A DNA stretch of 64,000 nucleotides from Sporosarcina sp. JAI121 (GCF_013408665.1 NZ_JACCCL010000001.1:386498-450497); one strand, 5' to 3'. Counted from the stretch's first letter, positions 27,723 to 36,744 are shown. A program made the numbers and translations. The notes: generated from the sequence alone by a model not told the origin.

Positions 27723-29311
27723 AAATACTGGACGTCAGCCCATTTGAAGAAGGCTTACAGAAGAATAGTGCTATGCTCGGCCGCCTGGATGGCGAGATGA
27801 AAGCAATTGAATCTTCCATAGAAGGGCTTGTCGTCCTGGAAGATTCCTTGAAAGGGCAAGGCGGGAACGCAATCCGGGCTTTTTATAACCATTGTCATTT
27901 GCCCTTCCTGCAATTTTTCACGACGTTCAACACTTCCTATGACAGTGTTCTTAGCCAAATGAAAGCTGCACTAAACACGCTGGAGCCGGCTTCAAATGGT
28001 TTCATCCAAGAAAGTTTCCTTGAAACGGATGTCAAAGAAGGTCTGACAGAAATCGCTAAACTGACGACAAATCTGACAGATGAATCGAACGGCATCATGG
28101 ATGGTGTCTCTGATATAGTGGCACTTCCGCATCTGAACGACAGTGAAGTGCAAGAAGGCGTCAGCGCTGCACAGATCAAGCGTGAAAAAACAATCACCGA
28201 TCTGAATGAATTCGATGCAACGCAGACGGCGGCGTTGACGCAGGTTGAGTCGGATTTGCTGACGATGGAACTGTGGTTGCTTGAAATAGAAGGTATGATG
28301 AACGATGGATTGACCGATATAGACTTTCCGGCCGAGCGTTGGGCGGAGTATTCGGAAAACCACCCGCTTAAAACAGAGCTGGAGCACCGTATTAACGAGA
28401 TGAATGGCGTTGTCGAGGACGGCACTGAGGAAGAGACGGGGGATGTTTCTTCCGCCAATCAGCATGTATTGAATTTAAGAACAGCTGTAGGATGGGCTGT
28501 TAGGGCAAATACAGGTATATCTGGATTCTATTCAAGTTTTGGGTTGTACCATGCGGGCAAAGGTGGCGGTTTAAGTACTTCAAAACACCCTAATTTGCGA
28601 ACAGGTGCCGATTCCTACCGCATCAATGCAACCCTAAAAGCATTGGAGGATTTACGTGTCAAACCCGATGCAAGTGCGCTAAGTGCATTCAATTATAAAT
28701 TGCCGAAGGGCGGAAAAAAATGGTCGCCTAAACATTATGAGATTGCGGCAACCAATCAGACGATGTTGAAGTTTGCATCGCAAAAACCCGGCCAAAGTGG
28801 CTGGTCCAGCGTCGGTGAACAAGCACTGAAACAACATCCTTCCCTTGCTTATTTTAATCCCGAGGCGACACTAGGCCAAAAGGGGAAAATGGTCGGAAGC
28901 GCAGCACTTAAAGGTGCAGGTGATTCCTTCAAGGAAATCGTTGATGTGAAAGGCATTGCGAATAGCGGGTTGGCAAAAGGTTCCGTAAAAGCACTTGGCC
29001 CCGTGGGCGCTGGGTTAAACTATTACAATAACTATCATGAAGCGAAGGATAGCGGTTTAAGCACAGAGGTGGCTGCAACTAAAGCAACGGTCGACACTGC
29101 AATCGATACAGCTGTCGCAGGAGCAGTACAAGCGGCTAGTATAGCATTAGGCACAGCATTCATACCAATTCCGGGAGTCGGGACCGCGGTCGGTGTCCTT
29201 GTAGGATTGGGAATCAACGGCTTCTTAAATAAACGATCAAAAGACAAGGATGGCAAAGAGAAAAAAGACTCGCAGTTGGATAAACTCAAAGGTCTTATCA
29301 AATGGAAATGA
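27719..29311 (+). CDS. LXG-domain T7SS toxin 1 with glycine-zipper-like C-terminus
   Basis: The product is 530 aa. The N-terminal LXG domain covers about residues 1-220 (signature SLKGQGG near 48) and is closely related to that of the 32492-34015 protein. The C-terminal part differs completely. It ends in an Ala/Gly-rich hydrophobic segment (about 440-510, with IPGVGTAVGVLVGLGING) followed by a basic tail, reminiscent of membrane-permeabilising LXG toxins such as TelE and TspA. No nuclease or NADase motif is visible. ATGA overlap with the YwqI-like gene sets the start. The membrane protein encoded next is the immunity candidate. Pore formation is inferred. Confidence 0.85.
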   Translation: MKILDVSPFEEGLQKNSAMLGRLDGEMKAIESSIEGLVVLEDSLKGQGGNAIRAFYNHCHLPFLQFFTTFNTSYDSVLSQMKAALNTLEPASNGFIQESFLETDVKEGLTEIAKLTTNLTDESNGIMDGVSDIVALPHLNDSEVQEGVSAAQIKREKTITDLNEFDATQTAALTQVESDLLTMELWLLEIEGMMNDGLTDIDFPAERWAEYSENHPLKTELEHRINEMNGVVEDGTEEETGDVSSANQHVLNLRTAVGWAVRANTGISGFYSSFGLYHAGKGGGLSTSKHPNLRTGADSYRINATLKALEDLRVKPDASALSAFNYKLPKGGKKWSPKHYEIAATNQTMLKFASQKPGQSGWSSVGEQALKQHPSLAYFNPEATLGQKGKMVGSAALKGAGDSFKEIVDVKGIANSGLAKGSVKALGPVGAGLNYYNNYHEAKDSGLSTEVAATKATVDTAIDTAVAGAVQAASIALGTAFIPIPGVGTAVGVLVGLGINGFLNKRSKDKDGKEKKDSQLDKLKGLIKWK

Positions 29312-29328
29312 ATGGAGGACACCCTGTT

Positions 29329-30105
29329 TTGTTGAAAAAGTTAACAATTGAAGATGTATCCGTACTACGTGAACCACTGGTATCGGGCAGGCAAAGCCCC
29401 AATGCACTCGGCGGAACATTGGTATTGGCCGTCTTCATGCAAAGTCTGATTTACTATCTGGAATATACAGTACTGGGAAGAATGACGAACTTCCCGTATA
29501 AAGATCAGATACTTACAGTACATTTCTGGATTACAGTGATTTTAGTTATTCTTTCTGCGATATATGCAATTCCATTTATTTATAAGAGAAGTCAAAAAAC
29601 ACAATATCTAGTAACTATTTTAGTTTCACAAAACGCTTTTACATTATCCTTTTATATCTGCGGGTTATTTTTAGTAGGAGAGAATCAGGAAGTTTCAGAA
29701 AGCTCACTACTGACATTTACAATGGTGACATTGTCACTTGGAGTCTTGCTTTTCGTTGCTACTGTCATCAGATTTTCTAATTTATTGCGAAAAGGGAAGT
29801 ATCGTAAGGGGTCGAAACGAGATGAACTGAGAGCGAAATTCGAAACTAAATCGTATATTCCGGCCGTTGTTATAGGAAGTACTGCCCTTTTGTTCATCAC
29901 TCAATTTATTATAAGAACATTCAATATGGCTGATTTCGAGGATATCATGCTTACATTCATTTGCTTCGCGATATTCTATACGATGATTTTTGTGTTGCCG
30001 GAGCAGCTCGTCATCTTGTATTGCAAGTTCCGCTTCAAAAGCTTTAATTTCGATAAAAGAGGTTATTTAGATTCTGAAGACTCAGCTAAAGGAAGGAAGT
30101 TGTGA
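29329..30105 (+). CDS. Polytopic membrane protein, candidate immunity to LXG toxin 1
   Basis: The product is about 258 aa with five or six hydrophobic segments, the first near residue 30 (LGGTLVLAVFMQSLIYYLEY) and the last near 215, and a basic C-terminus. No family recognised. Start TTG 29329 (or 29332) is suggested by GGAGG at 29314-29318; in-frame ATG 29302 overlaps the toxin gene and has a weaker site. Its place directly after a predicted membrane-active toxin fits an immunity protein. Confidence 0.7.
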   Translation: MLKKLTIEDVSVLREPLVSGRQSPNALGGTLVLAVFMQSLIYYLEYTVLGRMTNFPYKDQILTVHFWITVILVILSAIYAIPFIYKRSQKTQYLVTILVSQNAFTLSFYICGLFLVGENQEVSESSLLTFTMVTLSLGVLLFVATVIRFSNLLRKGKYRKGSKRDELRAKFETKSYIPAVVIGSTALLFITQFIIRTFNMADFEDIMLTFICFAIFYTMIFVLPEQLVILYCKFRFKSFNFDKRGYLDSEDSAKGRKL

Positions 30106-30106
30106 G

Positions 30107-30553
30107 ATGGAAATTGACATTCGTTCACTGCAATTTGACAACTGTTTGCGCTATGAAACTAGACAAAAGAAGGAAGATTGGCTGATACCATTCAATAAGC
30201 TAGAAGATTTCATAGTCAGTCAAGACATTTACAAGGATGGGCCTATCTTTTTCTCTGTTAATTCCAACCAAGAAGATGATTACACTTATTATTTACCTAT
30301 CAACGCACCCGTCCAATTGCCAGAGGAAACGGAATTCAGTTTCCAGGATAGCTTTAAACTGGAAAAAGCATTGTTTTTGCGTCAGGCAGTGGGTGTAATG
30401 GATGTTAACGTTGCTGTACAGAAACTAAAAGATTATGCAGAGTTCAATGAAATCGAATTGGAAGATACATACTTTTTCGTCGTACATGAATTATATAATG
30501 ACTACATCATTGATTTATTTTGCCCGATTCTAGAAGCGGGTGGTAAAGAATGA
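30107..30553 (+). CDS. DUF5085-like T7SS accessory protein (copy 1)
   Basis: The product is 148 aa, soluble, with mixed alpha/beta GyrI-like pattern. It resembles DUF5085 proteins that occur only in LXG/T7SS gene clusters. It starts 1 bp after the membrane protein stop, with GGAAGGAAG upstream. It is a distant paralogue of the next gene (FFSVNSNQEDDYTYYLPI versus FFSILSNPTAEVMTAKLFI). Role unknown. Confidence 0.65.
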   Translation: MEIDIRSLQFDNCLRYETRQKKEDWLIPFNKLEDFIVSQDIYKDGPIFFSVNSNQEDDYTYYLPINAPVQLPEETEFSFQDSFKLEKALFLRQAVGVMDVNVAVQKLKDYAEFNEIELEDTYFFVVHELYNDYIIDLFCPILEAGGKE

Positions 30554-31011
30554 TCGTCGAAAACCACCAAATCGCTTACAAAAATGTAGCTTCTAAATAC
30601 TACAATTTTGTCCCGGCAGAAATTGATCTAGCTATCCAAGATTTTGATGCAATCTTAAGCGGACATGGGTATCACTCAGTTGGAAAGATGTTTTTTTCCA
30701 TTCTGAGCAATCCCACTGCTGAAGTGATGACGGCCAAGTTGTTCATTCCGATTGAAGAATATGATTTTACCATTCCTAAAGAAGAGGAAATTAATTTCAA
30801 CAGTTATTTCCTGATTGACCGTATGATCATGACACGGATAACAGACGACTTTGATGCCCGGTCACAGGCGACGTTTTCGGAGCTTCTTACCTATATTGAA
30901 GCACATGAAATGAGTCGAAAAACACCTATGTTCGTTGAGTTCAAAGAAACGAATGCAGGGAAAACAAATGTGGAGATGTCTGTAGGTGTCTCGGTACTTT
31001 TTGAAATTTGA
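30550..31011 (+). CDS. DUF5085-like T7SS accessory protein (copy 2)
   Basis: The product is 153 aa and starts MIVENHQIAYKNVASKYYNF, a beginning typical of DUF5085. It overlaps copy 1 by four bases. The tandem pair may form a heterodimer; this is inference. Confidence 0.68.
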   Translation: MIVENHQIAYKNVASKYYNFVPAEIDLAIQDFDAILSGHGYHSVGKMFFSILSNPTAEVMTAKLFIPIEEYDFTIPKEEEINFNSYFLIDRMIMTRITDDFDARSQATFSELLTYIEAHEMSRKTPMFVEFKETNAGKTNVEMSVGVSVLFEI

Positions 31012-31025
31012 TGAGGAGGATTCAC

Positions 31026-31586
31026 ATGAAAAAAATATTATTTTTATTGACAGTAGCAGTATTACTTTTGGCAGGATGTGCCTCAAAGGACGACAATAAA
31101 CAACAAGGGGCTGAAGAAAAAGTGGATAAAACAGTTGAACAACAAGTTAAAGAAGAGAAACTTTCGCTACAATTATTGAAAGCGGACGAAGAAGCCGGCG
31201 TAACAATCGATAACAATGAACTCTATAAAGAGTTAAATCGAATGATTACGGAAAACCCAGATATGGGACTCGCCAATGATTTCGGTATAAATATTATCGA
31301 TATCGTGGACAGTGGAACAGAAAACGCTTCATTGCTTTTCTTAGCCATCAACCGCCTGGATGAACCCATGAAAAACATCAGCTTCGATTATACGTTGGGC
31401 CTTGATTCTGGAGAATTCGTATGGGAAGGCGTCGAAGTGAACCTTTCTGAACAAGATACAGGCATCATTCAACCGAATCATGCAGTTCCATTTTCCCTCG
31501 GCATCACAGCAGAACAGGAAGCCCTAATCGACAAACTCGAGCAGGACAACCAAGTCGTGAAGATGGATAATTTCAAGTTTGAATAA
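31026..31586 (+). CDS. T7SS-locus lipoprotein (paralogue A)
   Basis: The product is 186 aa. Signal with lipobox LLAGC (Cys at about residue 19), an acidic/glutamine-rich linker, then an all-beta domain ending with GIIQPNHAVPFSLGI. A close paralogue is encoded at 34519-35082 (GVIQPNHAVPFTVPV). GAGGAGG precedes ATG 31026. No named family recognised. Being surface-anchored and duplicated beside each toxin cassette, it may be an accessory or immunity factor. Confidence 0.75.
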   Translation: MKKILFLLTVAVLLLAGCASKDDNKQQGAEEKVDKTVEQQVKEEKLSLQLLKADEEAGVTIDNNELYKELNRMITENPDMGLANDFGINIIDIVDSGTENASLLFLAINRLDEPMKNISFDYTLGLDSGEFVWEGVEVNLSEQDTGIIQPNHAVPFSLGITAEQEALIDKLEQDNQVVKMDNFKFE

Positions 31587-31600
31587 ATAATAAATGAGGA

Positions 31601-31632
31601 TGCGTTGCAATTCCGAACTTGGGAATGCAACG
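31601..31632 (+). terminator. Hairpin after lipoprotein A
   Basis: GCGTTGCA pairs with TGCAACGC around an inner CC/GG stem. The T-run is weak (CATTTATTG), so termination may be partial. Confidence 0.5.
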
Positions 31633-31706
31633 CCATTTATTGTTAGCTTGAGAAAGGAACGAACCTCAAATCGAAAAAAGTAATGAGTGAATTGGGAGAT
31701 TGAGTG

Positions 31707-32429
31707 ATGGAAAAATCAAGTATAGATGAAATTACGCTATCATATTTAAGATTCCAAACACCTAAGGAAAATAAGGGGAATATTATTGCATTTTTCTTGA
31801 TTTTATTATATGTAACCGGAATGATTCCCATAGTTGCTGTTCCATTCTCGGCTGTAATCTTTAAATTGGCAATTGTTCCAGTCGTCATGTTACAAATCTG
31901 GGCATTGCTTTATCTAATCGCGCCATACAAATTTGAGAAGTCTTATTATTTATTTTTCGGTGTATATGGAGTTGTCAATACATATGTCTATTTTTTGGCA
32001 ACACAAAAAATCCTATATTTCCATATAGGGGTGGAAGGGAAAATACCATTTGTAATTGGTTTAGTCCTCTTTCTTGGTTTATTGGTACTAGTAAACTGGC
32101 TAAATGTAAAGGCGCTTTACACGGGAACGTACCATAAATTGCAGCAGATGAAGAGTGTCAATGTTTGGTGGCTTTCATTCGCGGGATTGGGGTATGTGAT
32201 AGGTCAACTCATCTTAACCTTCGTCTATAGTGAGTCTGCAAAAATGATGATTTTCATTTTTTTAATTTCAGCATTATCAATTTTTACCGCATTTGTTTCC
32301 GCCTCTCTCCATCGTTACTATTACATTATTAAAAACATGGATTTTGTAAAACAGGTGTATCCGGAATTTGGTTTGCCAATGAATGAAAGATATATAAAAT
32401 CCAAAAAACGTAAGAAAAGAAAGAGGTGA
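31707..32429 (+). CDS. Polytopic membrane protein M1 (immunity candidate family)
   Basis: The product is 240 aa with six or seven membrane segments between a short N-tail (ITLSYLRFQTPKENKGN) and a very basic C-tail (KSKKRKKRKR). It is a paralogue of the protein at 35954-36682, and a third, truncated copy lies at 35812-35937. ATG 31707 follows GGGAG by 8 nt. It directly precedes LXG toxin 2. Confidence 0.75.
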   Translation: MEKSSIDEITLSYLRFQTPKENKGNIIAFFLILLYVTGMIPIVAVPFSAVIFKLAIVPVVMLQIWALLYLIAPYKFEKSYYLFFGVYGVVNTYVYFLATQKILYFHIGVEGKIPFVIGLVLFLGLLVLVNWLNVKALYTGTYHKLQQMKSVNVWWLSFAGLGYVIGQLILTFVYSESAKMMIFIFLISALSIFTAFVSASLHRYYYIIKNMDFVKQVYPEFGLPMNERYIKSKKRKKRKR

Positions 32430-32491
32430 ATCATTCATAATCACCGCTGTTTCGAGTGTTATTAAAATACTACGTCTAAGGAGGAGATTTC

Positions 32492-34015
32492 ATGAAAATA
32501 GTAGATGTCGGTCCATTTCAAGAGGGGTTACAACGAAATCAGGCAATGCTCGGCCGTCTCGAAGATGAGATGAAAGCGATTGAATCGTCCATACAAGGAC
32601 TTGTTGCGCTGGAAGATTCCTTGAAAGGACAAGGCGGGGACGCAATCCGGATGTTTTATAGCGAATGTCATTTGCCTTTTGTTCAATACTTTCTAGTTTT
32701 CAAAAACACCTATGACAGCGTTCTTGCGCAAATCAGGTCATCCCTACATTCGCTTGAACCGAGTTCGACCGGTTTCATTCGTGAAAGTTTTCTCGAAGGG
32801 GAAGTTGAAAGTGGTCTAACGGCAGTATCACAAGTGACAGCCGCGTTAACGGATGAGTCAAATACGATTATGGATCAGGTTTCAGATATTGTCGCCTTGC
32901 CTCATTTGTATGACCAGGAAGTACAGCAAGGTGTGAGTGATGGAAAAAGAAAACGTGATGAAACCGTCACCAATGTGCATCAGTTTGACGCTGAACAGAC
33001 GTATGCCCTTTCAACGATTGAAAGCGACTTGAGAACAATGGAAAATTGGCTGATTGATTTGGAAGGCCTTTTTGAAAATAAACTGACGGGCATAAACTTT
33101 CCGAAGTCAGAGTGGGTTGCGTATTCTGCGTTGAATCCGTTAAAGAAAGACCTAACTCATCGGACACTGTTCGATCTGCCTTTATCTATGATGGGAAAAA
33201 CGTCAACTCTCGGTGGCGTTTCAGGAAATCAAAACCTGTTTCAGTACGCAAACTCACCTCTCTTTACGAAAGGAGATTTTACAAGTATCGGATCTACCAC
33301 CGGATTCCTTCAATACATGAGCAACATAGGTAGTCATGCGAAAAAAGAGGATTCTACAAAACAAACCGCGGAAACTGACTTTTTCATTGATGGAGATACT
33401 GTAAAGGTCAATGATTATGTAACTGTCACTGGTGGGGCAGGTATGTATAAAAATGATTGGTCCGGTTTTGATGGGTATGCCGTAGGGGATAACAAAATTG
33501 GTGGAAGTTCAGAGGCCAGTTTGATTCACGGAAAAGTGGACCTTGACACAGATATTGTTGATGGGGAAGGGACGATAAATGTATTAAAAGGTTCTGTTGA
33601 CGCAAGAATCGGCGGGGAATCTGTGTTAGGCTTGAATTTACCACTGCCACTGGCAAAAGTTCAAGGCAGCGTTTATGAATTGGAAGGTAAAACCCAATTT
33701 GACAGAGATATGCCCTATCTTGGTAAAGTGATTGGTGGAACCGGAATAGGTGCTGGTGCCAATGTTGGTACCGCTGAAGCATATGCAGGGTTTGATAAAG
33801 GATCAGTTGGAATAGGCGCAAAAGCTTCATTATTGGAAGCGGAGGTACACCCAACAATCGGAATCCCATTCACGGATACAAACGCGAAATTTACATTTGG
33901 TGTATCCGCGGTCGGTGTTGGGGGTGAAGCAAAGATTGGTAAGGAAATATTGATAGACTTACGTTTATTATTCGGAGCCAAAGTGGGAATAACCTTTGAA
34001 AGTGATTCACAATAA
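32492..34015 (+). CDS. LXG-domain T7SS toxin 2 with Gly-rich beta C-terminus
   Basis: The product is 507 aa. Residues 1-220 are an LXG domain about half identical to toxin 1 (SLKGQGG signature). After residue 300 comes a Gly/Ala/Val-rich region of short repeats (GGTGIGAGANVGTAEAYAG, GVSAVGVGGEAKIG) suggesting a beta-strand-rich module seen at the end of some polymorphic toxins. No catalytic motif recognised. GAGGAGA precedes the ATG. It lacks its own YwqH/YwqI genes and may use those at 27061-27722. A DUF4176 gene follows. Confidence 0.8.
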   Translation: MKIVDVGPFQEGLQRNQAMLGRLEDEMKAIESSIQGLVALEDSLKGQGGDAIRMFYSECHLPFVQYFLVFKNTYDSVLAQIRSSLHSLEPSSTGFIRESFLEGEVESGLTAVSQVTAALTDESNTIMDQVSDIVALPHLYDQEVQQGVSDGKRKRDETVTNVHQFDAEQTYALSTIESDLRTMENWLIDLEGLFENKLTGINFPKSEWVAYSALNPLKKDLTHRTLFDLPLSMMGKTSTLGGVSGNQNLFQYANSPLFTKGDFTSIGSTTGFLQYMSNIGSHAKKEDSTKQTAETDFFIDGDTVKVNDYVTVTGGAGMYKNDWSGFDGYAVGDNKIGGSSEASLIHGKVDLDTDIVDGEGTINVLKGSVDARIGGESVLGLNLPLPLAKVQGSVYELEGKTQFDRDMPYLGKVIGGTGIGAGANVGTAEAYAGFDKGSVGIGAKASLLEAEVHPTIGIPFTDTNAKFTFGVSAVGVGGEAKIGKEILIDLRLLFGAKVGITFESDSQ

Positions 34016-34054
34016 GTTGCATTCTACTTAAGTACTGGAATGGAGTGTTATATA

Positions 34055-34366
34055 ATGAATGAACAATTTCAATCAAGATCAATTGATAAAGGAAATGACC
34101 TGTTGCCAATCGGGACAGTGCTAAAGATAGATGGTGTAGAGCCTTTTATCATGATTTATGGAAGAAAACAAAACCAAGTGGACGGCGACGGGAAGATGTG
34201 GGATTATGTTGGATGTCCGTATCCGCAAGGACATCTATCTACGAACACGAATCTTTTCTTCCAGCACGAGGATATTGCCGAAGTCGTATTCAAAGGGTTT
34301 GAAACAGAAGGTGAACTAGCTTTCCGGAAAGAGTTGGACAGACTGCTTGCAACAAAAGATGTATGA
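34055..34366 (+). CDS. DUF4176 protein, LXG-associated
   Basis: The product is 103 aa and small beta-rich, with LLPIGTVLKIDGVEPFIMIY and YVGCPYPQGHL, hallmarks of DUF4176. These proteins accompany LXG effectors in Firmicutes and some are described as effector chaperones or targeting factors. Start 34055 follows GGAGTG; in-frame 34040 has no site. It is probably co-transcribed with toxin 2, 39 bp upstream. Confidence 0.82.
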   Translation: MNEQFQSRSIDKGNDLLPIGTVLKIDGVEPFIMIYGRKQNQVDGDGKMWDYVGCPYPQGHLSTNTNLFFQHEDIAEVVFKGFETEGELAFRKELDRLLATKDV

Positions 34367-34407
34367 TAAATTACTAGATATGTTGAAGTATTGAATCCGG
34401 TGTATAA

Positions 34408-34444
34408 ACGGAGCGAAGGCATCCCCTAGCGCCGTAGCGGTTCA
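34408..34444 (-). repeat. Fragment of the structured repeat (right end only)
   Basis: GGAGCGAAGGCATCCCCTAG and CGCCGTAGCGG match the two ends of reverse copies, with the central hairpin deleted. Confidence 0.6.
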
Positions 34445-34518
34445 ATGGAATTCTTTATTTCAATTTATATCTATAAGTAATCGTCAGTAATTTTAATTCA
34501 TGATTGGAGAGTCTCAAA

Positions 34519-35082
34519 ATGAAGAAGCTATTTGTAATGTTATTCGCCGCAATCCTATTAGCAGGTTGCAACGCCGACAATGACCAAAAACCGAAGACGG
34601 GAGAGGAAGAAAACGTGAAAAAAGAGAAAGAGCAACAAGCGCTATCGATGCAAGTATTGAAAGCAGACGAGGAAAATGGCGTCACTTTGGAAGCAGAGAT
34701 GTATCAACAATTGGCGGGACTTGTAGAAGCGAATCCCGCTATCGGAGTTGCAGAAGACTTCAGTATTCACGCAATTGACCTTGTAAAAACGAGTGCAGGC
34801 GAGAGTGTCATGCTATTCTTAGGCATCAACAAGTTAGAAAAGGGAATCAAAGATATTACGTTGGAATATACGTTGGGCGTAGAGACGGAAGGTACTGTGA
34901 AATATGTATTCGATCGTGAAGAAATAAAACTGCTTGAACCGTTTGCAGGCGTTATTCAGCCAAACCATGCAGTTCCATTTACCGTTCCGGTTACCCCGGA
35001 AGGAGAAAAACTGCTTCAAGTGATGACCGAAGAAAATAAAACTATGAAAATCGAAAACGCCAAATTTGATTTGGAAAAATAA
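34519..35082 (+). CDS. T7SS-locus lipoprotein (paralogue B)
   Basis: The product is 187 aa with lipobox LLAGC, acidic/lysine linker and the same beta domain as the lipoprotein at 31026-31586 (shared LKADEE, YTLG and QPNHAVPF). GGAGA lies 8 nt before ATG 34519. It follows toxin 2/DUF4176 as paralogue A follows toxin 1, suggesting the whole cassette was duplicated. Confidence 0.75.
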   Translation: MKKLFVMLFAAILLAGCNADNDQKPKTGEEENVKKEKEQQALSMQVLKADEENGVTLEAEMYQQLAGLVEANPAIGVAEDFSIHAIDLVKTSAGESVMLFLGINKLEKGIKDITLEYTLGVETEGTVKYVFDREEIKLLEPFAGVIQPNHAVPFTVPVTPEGEKLLQVMTEENKTMKIENAKFDLEK

Positions 35083-35083
35083 C

Positions 35084-35122
35084 AAAAGCGCTACAGCTTT
35101 TCACGAAGTTGTAGCGCTTTTG
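35084..35122 (+). terminator. Rho-independent terminator
   Basis: AAAAGCGCTACAGCTT pairs with AAGTTGTAGCGCTTTT right after the lipoprotein stop. Confidence 0.85.
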
Positions 35123-35152
35123 TATATGGAAAAGTGATGGAGGTCTCGAAAC

Positions 35153-35530
35153 ATGCAGAAAATAATAATGAATATACGGGAAGTATTGAAACAGTCCACA
35201 GCTGAAATTAAGGCGAATTGGAAGTTAAGTCAACGCGTACAAGGAAAAAGGAATAAAATTTCCATGTATGTATTAGTCTATATGAATACGGGTTTTTTAC
35301 TAGTCTACGTAAGTCTTTGTTTGATTTCCATGCTTTATATTCTGTTTGGTATCATAGGCGGGACAATCTTGGGCATCAAGGAAAGTCCATATTGGTTCTT
35401 ATTATTCCTATTGCCAATTGCCGCACTGCCCTTTTTGTATTTTGTACATAACATGTGGACATCGCACTATCCCAGCTTTAAAAAGGACTATTTAACAAAA
35501 CATTCAATTCAAGTGCCGACAGAGGAATGA
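35153..35530 (+). CDS. Small two-segment membrane protein
   Basis: The product is 125 aa with two hydrophobic segments (about residues 40-72 and 80-102) and a basic N-terminus. GGAGGT lies 8 nt upstream of the ATG. Family not recognised. Located among candidate immunity genes, so a T7SS-linked role is possible. Confidence 0.65.
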   Translation: MQKIIMNIREVLKQSTAEIKANWKLSQRVQGKRNKISMYVLVYMNTGFLLVYVSLCLISMLYILFGIIGGTILGIKESPYWFLLFLLPIAALPFLYFVHNMWTSHYPSFKKDYLTKHSIQVPTEE

Positions 35531-35572
35531 ATTGTCTGAATAGTGTCTGATTTGACTTGGTGACTGTCACCC
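35529..35572 (+). repeat. GTGAC hairpin element heading a GACCGACC array
   Basis: TTGTCTGAATAGTGTCTGAT followed by TTGACTTGGTGACTGTCACC, core at 35559-35571. It starts at the stop codon of the preceding gene. It is nearly identical to the copy heading array 3, but the array that follows is of a different unit. Confidence 0.85.
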
Positions 35573-35578
35573 GTGTTT

Positions 35579-35724
35579 AACCGACCATATAACGCGTCTG
35601 ACCGACCAAAAAACATAGCCGACCGACCGTAACACGTGGAGTAGCGGCCATATCAACCGCATGACCGACCATAAAACATGGAGAAGCGACTATATAATGC
35701 GCAGGACCGATCATAACTCCGCAC
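35579..35724 (+). repeat. 21-bp-unit GACCGACCATAT array (family 2, copy a)
   Basis: Seven units of 21 bp have core GACCGACCATA (variants GACCGATCATA, AAGCGACTATA, TAGCGGCCATA). The period matches the GTGTCCAAC arrays, and the cores can be aligned as TGWCCRACCAW, suggesting common descent. Confidence 0.82.
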
Positions 35725-35811
35725 ACGCTTGGCGTCTTTCTCTCCAGTTTTCATAGAGGAAGGAATAAAATGAAATGCGTGACGCGCTGAGGGGAGGGGT
35801 ACCTAGTTTTG

Positions 35812-35937
35812 AGTAGTGTTATTATCCATCGCTATTTTCATATTGTTAAAAATATGGATCTTGGCAAACAGGTGTATCCGGAGTTTGGATTGCCGATGAG
35901 TGACAGATATACAAAACCTAAAAAGCGGAATAAATGA
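35812..35937 (+). pseudogene. 3' remnant of an M1-type membrane protein gene
   Basis: The frame ending at the TGA 35935-35937 encodes IHRYFHIVKNMDLGKQVYPE and FGLPMSDRYTKPKKR, matching the C-terminus of M1 (LHRYYYIIKNMDFVKQVYPE). Everything upstream of this 40-codon tail is missing. The intact paralogue at 35954 starts 16 bp later. Confidence 0.85.
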
Positions 35938-35953
35938 ATTGGGTGATTTATAA

Positions 35954-36682
35954 ATGGGGAAATCAAATGCTCAAGCAGGAATCGATAAAATTACGTTGTC
36001 ATATTTAAATTTGCAAACCCCTAAAGAAAACCGGAGAAATGTCATCACATTTGTCCTATTGTTCTTAGACTTTTTCGGGATTTTCCCCTTACTTGCTGAA
36101 CCCTTCTCATTCGAATTTTTACTAGCAGCAGTAATTCCGACCGCCTTGTTACATATATGGGCGATTATTTACATTGTAGACCCATACCGTTTTGAGTTAT
36201 CCTATTACTTGTTTTTCGGGATCTACGGAATAGTAAATACGTATGTTTTATTTCTGGTCATTCAAAAGTTCCTCTATTACCATCTCCGAGTGTCAAGTAA
36301 GTTTCCATTTATTTTCGGGATTGTACTTTTCCTTGGACTATTACTATTCATGAATGGGGTGAATTATAAAGCTCTGCATAGTGGTACTTATTATAAATTA
36401 CAAAATAAGAAAGCGGGAAATACTACCTGGATTGTTACTGCGTCCGGAATCGGTTATGTAGTGGCGCAAATGATAATAACATTCATTTTTAGTGAATCGA
36501 TCAAAATGATTATTATACTGTTTTTATATTCGCTTCTAACTGTATTAACCGCTTATTTTTCAACATCCATTCATCGATACATATTTTTACGAAAGAATAG
36601 GGCGGCACTCAAGAAAGTGTATCCCCATTTTGGATTACCGAAAAATCAAAGGAACCTGCGAGTGAAAAAGCGGAAGAAATAG
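35954..36682 (+). CDS. Polytopic membrane protein M2 (immunity candidate family)
   Basis: The product is 242 aa, paralogous to M1 along its length (ITLSYLNLQTPKENRRN at the start, VYPHFGLPKNQR near the end) with six or seven membrane segments and a basic tail. It lies directly after the remnant of a third copy. Multiple, partly degraded copies of one membrane family beside LXG toxins fit orphan immunity genes. Confidence 0.75.
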   Translation: MGKSNAQAGIDKITLSYLNLQTPKENRRNVITFVLLFLDFFGIFPLLAEPFSFEFLLAAVIPTALLHIWAIIYIVDPYRFELSYYLFFGIYGIVNTYVLFLVIQKFLYYHLRVSSKFPFIFGIVLFLGLLLFMNGVNYKALHSGTYYKLQNKKAGNTTWIVTASGIGYVVAQMIITFIFSESIKMIIILFLYSLLTVLTAYFSTSIHRYIFLRKNRAALKKVYPHFGLPKNQRNLRVKKRKK

Positions 36683-36696
36683 TAATGATGACGATG

Positions 36697-36744
36697 AAAA
36701 ACAGCTCCAGCCGGATTGCACATCTGGAATGGAGCTGTTTTTTG
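36697..36744 (+). terminator. Rho-independent terminator
   Basis: AAAACAGCTCCAG pairs with TGGAGCTGTTTT and ends in a T-run. It closes the type VII island on the right. Confidence 0.85.
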
